Shown here piece after piece: positions 58,916-64,000 of a DNA stretch of 64,000 nt. A program made the translations under genes and the position numbers. Every line of letters starts with the position of its first letter. Within the stretch, counting starts at the first letter, position 1. The DNA comes from Takakia lepidozioides (lineage: Eukaryota > Streptophyta > Takakiopsida > Takakiales > Takakiaceae): contig CM060733.1 in the NCBI GenBank assembly GCA_030704615.1, forward strand, positions 62,001 to 126,000, given 5' to 3'. Below the pieces are notes generated by a model. The model was given only the letters and a program-made list of their open reading frames with translations, was not told the origin of the DNA and ran no database searches.

Positions 58916-59223
58916 AGCATAAGAACTAGTGTGATAAGTAGGGTTGGGGTGTTTGCTGGAACAATTCTCGAGCTCTAGCTGCAAGACAAGGATGTATGCA
59001 TGATTTGTGCAGAGGCATGGATAGCTGAAGGAGCAGGGATAGAGAGTGGGTCCAGATTCATCCAAGAGGGCCGGATTTCAAGCTCCAGATTACCTATGAT
59101 TCTCTGTGGATCAGTAGCTACAAGAAACCTGCATGGGCAGATGGTTAACTAAAGGCAGCAGCTGCAGCGGCACAGTTGATAAAATCAGGCACCTCAACCA
59201 CGACCAGAACTTCTGAAAGAGGA

Positions 59224-61867
59224 TTAAGAGAGGATCCACAATGCCTCTTCTAGCACTTTTGGGCATGTGAAGATGCTTTGTGTGACAGGTAGACTGACAG
59301 AGGCTCTACAGACTTTAAACCAAGGAGGCATTTCAGCAGATTCAGATACATATGTCTGTTTCTTGCTTAAGTGCATCAGGATGGAAGGTCTGGAAGCTGG
59401 AAAGCAGATGCACACTCACATTATCCAAAGTGGATTCACGCCAAATGTTTTTCTACTCAACACCCTTGTCAACATGCATGTTAAGTGCGGGAGCATCATG
59501 GATGCTCACCAAGTGTTCAACAGAATGCCTCAACGATCTTTGATCATGTGGAACACGATGCTTGCAGGGTATGCACAGCAGGGGCGTGGTATAGAGGCCT
59601 TGGAGATCTATGATCAAATGATGGGGGAAGGGGTGAAGCCCAACCACATCACATTTGTGTGCCTTTGCAATGCATGTGCAAGCCTGGCAGCTTTGGAAAA
59701 TGGCGAAGATCAGGTCCATGGCGACATTGTTAGAGCTGCAATTGTACCAAGTGTCATTCTGAACAATACCCTCGTGGACATGTATGAAGGGAGTTTTCGA
59801 CAATATGGCTGAATGAGAGTGGTGTCATGGAGGGTGATGATTGCAGGATATGCATAGCAAGGGCGCGGGATGGAGGCTTCGGAGACCTATGAGATATTGA
59901 TGTGCGAAGAGGTGAAGCCCCACCGCATAACGTTTGTTTGCATTTGCAATGCGTGTGCAAGCGTGGTAGCCCTGGAAAGGTGCAAAGAGGTCCATGGTGA
60001 CATCGTCAAAGCTGGATTTGTACCAGATATCATCCTGAACACTGCCTTGTTGGACATGTATGTCAAATGTGAGTGCATCGAGGATGCAAAGGGAGTGTTC
60101 GACAGTATGGCTGAACAAAATGTGGTGTCGTGGAGTGTGATGATTGCAGGATATGCACTGCAAGGGGTGGGATGGAGGCTTTGGAGACCTATGAGCAATT
60201 GATGTGCAAAGGGGTGAAGCCCAACAACATCACATTTGTTTGTGTTTGCAATGCGTGTGCAAACCTGGGAGCTCTGGAAAAGGGGAAAGAGGTCCATGGT
60301 GACATTGTCAAAGCTGGATTTGTACCAGATATCATCCTGAACACTACCCTGGTGGACATGTATGCCAAATGTGGGTGCATTAAGGATGCGAAGGGAGTTT
60401 TCAACACTATGGCTGAACAAGATGTGGTGTCGTGGAACGTGATGCTTGCAGGGTATGCACAACAGGGGCGTGGGTCGATGGAGGCTTTGGAGACCTATGA
60501 GCAAATGATGGGGGAAGGGGTGAAGCCTGAGCACATCACATTTGTGTGCGTTTGCAGTGTGTGTGCAAGCCTGGCAGCCCTGGAAAAGGGCAAAGAGGTG
60601 CACGGTTGCATCGCCAAAGCTGGAATTGTACCAGATGTGATTCTGGACAATACCCTCGTGGACATGTATGCCAAATGTGGGAGCATTGAGGATGCGGAGG
60701 GAGTGTTCAACAGTATGGCTGAACGAGATTTGGTGTCATGGAACGCCATGCTTGCAGGATATGCACAGCAGGGGCGTGGGCGGGAGGACTTGGAGACCTA
60801 TGAGAAAATGATGGGGGAAGGGGTGAAGCGCAACAACATCACATTTGTGTGAGTTTGCAATGCTTGTGCAAGCCTGACAGCCCTGGAAAAGGGCAAAGAG
60901 GTGCATGGCGACATCGTCAGAGCTGGAATTGTACCAAATGTCATTCTGGACACTGCCCTGGTGGACATGTATGCGAAATGTGGGTGCATTGAGGATGCAA
61001 AGGGAGTATTTGACAATGTGGCTGAATAAAATGTGGTGTCGTGGAATGCGATGATCGCAGGATATGCCCAGCATGGTTGTCATAGGGAGGTCCTGCAACT
61101 ATTTGAAGGAATGCAAAAGAATGGCTTGAAGTCGGACAATATCACCTTTATATGTGTTCTCTCTGCATGCAGCCACACTGGCCTACTGAATGAAGGAAGA
61201 CGCTATTTCGATTCCCTGAGTCAAGATCATGGTATCACCCCGCCAGTATAGCACTTTGGCTGCATGGTGGACCTTCTGGATGAGCGGGACAAGTACATGA
61301 GGCAGTGGACCTGATTAATAAAATTCCAATCAATCCAGATGTTGTGGTGTGGAAGGCCTTGCTTGGTGCCTGCAGAATCCATGGCAATGTCGAGATGGCT
61401 GAATGTGTGGCAACATCTATCCTCAAGTGGGATGAGCAGGATGCTGCGACTTATATATTGCTATATCAAACATCTATGCTGCAGCTGGCAGGTGGGATGA
61501 TACTGCAAAGGTGAGAAGAATCATGAAGGTTAGAGGGGTTAGAAAGGAGCCAGATGACAAGTTGCATCCCAGAATGAAGGAAATCCATGCTGAGCTAAGA
61601 AAGATTGTCTGGGCAGATGAAGGAGGTGGGGTATGTGCCTTGGCACACGTTTTTTATTGCATGATGTGGAGGAAAGGAATTTTCTCTTTGCCACCAAGGC
61701 CATTGGTTTTGGGCTGATCAGCACGACTCGTCAAGAATCTTCGAGTTTGGAGACTGCCACACCTCCACCAAATTCAAAGATTGTTGGCCGAGCAATTGTT
61801 GTATGGGACGCTAACTATTTTCCACCACTTTGAAGATAGGATTTTTTCTTGTGGTGATTACTGGTGA
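59224..61867 (+). pseudogene. PLS-class PPR protein with DYW C-terminus, degenerate
   Basis: PLS-type pentatricopeptide repeat proteins with a DYW domain bind organelle RNA and take part in C-to-U editing. Here 59267-59812 begins the series, with no clear ATG at the start (CGSIMDAHQVFNRMPQRSL, WNTMLAGYAQQGRG). The same ~306-bp PLS triplet recurs about five times to 61020 (NTLVDMYAKCGSIEDAEGVF). The E region follows (LSACSHTGLLNEGRRYFDSL, VVWKALLGACRIHGNVEM). The end reads FHHFEDRIFSCGDYW then TGA at 61865-61867, so the DYW tripeptide is present. Stops and shifts occur near 59810, at 59856 (CAG to TAG), 60850 (TGC to TGA), 61027 (CAA to TAA) and 61249, with frame changes near 61300, 61480 and 61650. 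Part of a repeat is missing at 59785. Not functional as read. Confidence 0.9.
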
Positions 61868-61884
61868 AAGGATGTTTTCTTGGA

Positions 61885-62045
61885 AAGATGCTAGTGTCTT
61901 GCTTCAATCATTGATCCGTGTAGCTACTCAGACCATCCACCATTTCCTGAGAGTACTGACCATCATGTACTGTTGAGTGCAAGATGCAAGTGTCTCGCTT
62001 CATTCATTGATCTGTGTAGCTACTCAGACCATCCACCATTTCCTG
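61885..62045 (+). repeat. Local tandem duplication downstream of the PPR pseudogene
   Basis: The ~62-bp segment at 61887-61948 (GATGCTAGTGTCTTGCTTCA to CCACCATTTCCTGA) recurs at 61984-62045 with a few changes, so the offset is about 97 bp. Confidence 0.85.
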
Positions 62046-62650
62046 ATAGTGGGGTCTACCCGGCATAGGTGGGAAGTCAGCCCACAATTGCACTTGACTG
62101 AAGGGGTGATTTTTGACTGATTCTGGCGACAGTGGATGGAAATCAGAGTGCTGTCCTAATTCTGGGTTTGGGTGGTGGAGCTTCTCCAAAGCTTGAAGAT
62201 GGAAGTGAATACGAATTTTAAAGAGCTTGATGAGAGGGGCAACCCTGTGCACAAGTTTGTTCAGCATCTTAAAAATAGACATGTTTGTTTGTTTCTCGTG
62301 GTGTGGCTTTGGAGCCATTGACGAACTTGCATGAATATTGTCAAAAGCTAGCCTTAACCCACCAAGATCCAATCCCATGGTGGATGCTTGAAAGTTCATA
62401 TAGTGAATGTAAGGGTATTTGGGTATGTTGTTATTGGTTGATGCGGCTTGTGAAAATTGAACATTGAAATGCAGATCCGCCAATTTTCTTCCAGAAAAAA
62501 ACAAAACACGGGATCTCTGCATGTAACACCGTGGGGATGACCCACCTTTTTTGTGAAAAATTGAACGTAGTTCTCAGAATTCGTCGCTAGTAGTGCGGAG
62601 CAACGCGAAGCCCTAGTATAAATAAATATATATATTTAGATTGCTTTTGT
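62046..62650. other. No recognised gene
   Basis: Short frames on both strands without motifs. A short AT microsatellite lies near 62620-62635. Confidence 0.5.
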
Positions 62651-62654
62651 GATA

Positions 62655-62740
62655 CATAGATGTAGCGTAGGTGTGTTGGTTAGTCTGTAGTGTCTTAGAA
62701 ATGTTATAACGTGGAGGTCTTAGGTTCAAGTATGCATTGC
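62655..62740 (+). other. Possible tRNA-derived SINE or tRNA-like remnant
   Basis: GGTTCAAGTAT at 62723-62733 fits the pol III B box (GGTTCRANNCC) except for its last two bases. About 50 bases upstream GTAGCGTAGGTGTGTTGG (62662-62679) resembles an A box. There is no clear cloverleaf, so a SINE head or chance is more likely than a functional tRNA. Confidence 0.35.
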
Positions 62741-62869
62741 ATGATATATGTAGAACAATGAACATATCGCCATTAGATAGAACCAGAGTCAATGGTCAAC
62801 GCCGGAGTCAATGGTCAACAAGTTTTTGAAATTCAATTTTTCCCGCCTAAATTCAAATGTACCCCCTTA

Positions 62870-63068
62870 AATTGCGACGTCCGGGCGTCGCACTTTGCGA
62901 CCCCCGGACGGTGCTAATTCTGCATTGCAGGGTAAGTGTTTTTTTTGTTTTTGTTTTTGCGACGTCCGGGCGTCGCAAATTTGGTTCTTCCCCCCTGCCC
63001 GAAAAGGGCTATTTTACGACGCCGCGGCGTGGCTGCAGCGTCGAAAACACCCCTTTTTTCCTGTAGTG
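62870..63068. mobile_element. Right end of a second CACTA-type element
   Basis: Ends CCTGTAGTG at 63068 (reverse complement CACTACAGGAAAAAAGGG), preceded by subterminal palindromes GCGACGTCCGGGCGTCGC at about 62875-62892 and 62959-62976. The left end was not found in the window, so the extent to the left is unknown. Confidence 0.7.
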
Positions 63069-64000
63069 ATGAGGATGATAGGAGGGGTAAATGGTCCCTT
63101 CATCTCAGCCCAGACGAGGACAAAGTCTGGATTGAAGGAAAGGCCTTGTCTGCTACCTCTTTAGTCTCAAGGAGTATGGAGAAAAATCCTCTCCCCTGGC
63201 GTGACATAAATGTTGTTTTAGATCACCCGAGCCTCCAAGGTGACTTATTGCCCAATCCCTCATATGTGCCCTGTCCACCTTTTTGCCAGGGAAATGTAAT
63301 AGAACCCTTCTGTCTTCAATGTCCGAGACTCTGTTGTTGAGTCTAACAAAGTCTACCTTGATGGTGGGGTGTTCTTTGCTCATTACCAGTTGAATTGCCG
63401 AGACTTCCTCCAAGCGTTCTGGGTTATTTCCCACCATTTCTTCCATTGGCAGGTTGCCTTGAGCGTTGTCTTGCAGGCTTTGAAAAGCTTTTGTTGGTGG
63501 AGGGACAGCGCATGCACGTGAGCTGAGGACTGGCGAGATGGAATGGTGCTATCTAGGAGCCTGCATGCTTCTTTGCCCTTGATACCTGGATTGAGCCAAT
63601 TGATCCTTCGTGATGACTATTTTGCAGGCATGCGACGAGGAAGTAGGATTTGCGTGCAAGTAGGAGACAAGCGCGGGAACGGAGACAATGGGGGATTAGA
63701 AATGAACGAAGCGAGGCGAGGTTGGAACGAGCTGCTAGGGGTGACGGCTGCTTAAGGACTGCAGGGGCATGATCGTAGGCTTGGGGTGTGGCTTCCAAGG
63801 GAGGAAATCATAGGGAAGTTAGTTGCATGATGGTTGAGCTTAATTGACTGTGCAACCTTCAATATTGAAGTAAAGGCTGTAGAGCCTGTCGGGGAAGGAT
63901 GTAGGATGAATTAAAAACAAGGAAGGAACATTTTCCATAGAGGAAGAAGACTCAGCTGAGTTTGGAGGACATGCAAATCGATCAAGTTTACCTTTTTCCA
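63069..64000. other. No recognised gene
   Basis: Short frames only. A minus-strand frame at 63153-63446 (RVLLHFPGKKVDRAHMRDWA) could be a fragment of a retroelement protein, but the similarity is too weak to name. Confidence 0.5.

Noticed and set aside
58411-59065. GC-rich open frames of up to 169 codons at the right end of the CACTA
   Set aside because: They read through subterminal repeats and a poly-C run; both strands are open because of base composition.
62655-62740. A functional tRNA gene
   Set aside because: Box-like motifs are present, but no acceptor or anticodon stem could be formed convincingly.

Overview
The window looks like repeat-dense nuclear DNA of a land plant. Three things point there: plant-type Ty3/gypsy, CACTA and Mutator-like (MULE) transposases, GT-AG introns, and a decayed PLS-DYW pentatricopeptide (PPR) gene. 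A seed-free plant (fern, lycophyte or moss) is my inference from the style of the PPR and MULE proteins; the sequence does not prove it. No intact host gene was found, and almost everything is transposon in transposon.

Layout. 1-11443: the 3' part of a large Tat/Athila-like Ty3 element (gag, protease, RT-RNaseH-integrase with a long C-terminal extension, an extra coiled-coil reading frame, polypurine tract, 3' LTR). 11444-16179 and 37663-40115: head-to-tail copies of an unclassified 3.48-kb unit, followed by a diverged inverted copy (about 40205-42440). 16180-37662: a ~21.5-kb DNA transposon splitting the second 3.48-kb unit, with CATGAGC-rich terminal inverted repeats. It holds a MULE-type transposase gene on the minus strand, a ~1.8-kb array of palindromes at ~53-bp spacing, an intron-rich plus-strand gene with the motif order of a bacterial-type N6/N4 DNA methyltransferase, and a pair of divergent paralogous frames. 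A chromodomain Ty3 element (21901-28865, minus strand, GACCG target-site duplication) is inserted in it. 42490-43590: LINE-like debris. 44019-58915: a CACTA element with a TNP2-type transposase gene and, upstream of it, a reading frame with a SET-like domain. Its transposase gene is split by a second copy of the chromodomain Ty3 element (48927-55859, plus strand, ACAAT target-site duplication). 59224-61867: PPR-DYW pseudogene. 61868-64000: a local duplication, a possible tRNA-derived SINE, and the end of a second CACTA element.

The most notable theme is that three element types here each carry a chromatin or DNA-modification module: a chromodomain on the Ty3 integrase, a SET-like domain in the CACTA, and a methyltransferase-like gene in the giant MULE-like element. 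The MULE-like element also carries its own evenly spaced CpG-rich palindromes, which also occur in introns of the methyltransferase-like gene. Most reading frames are broken by frameshifts or stops, so these copies are probably inactive. All identifications come from reading motifs by eye; no database search was run.
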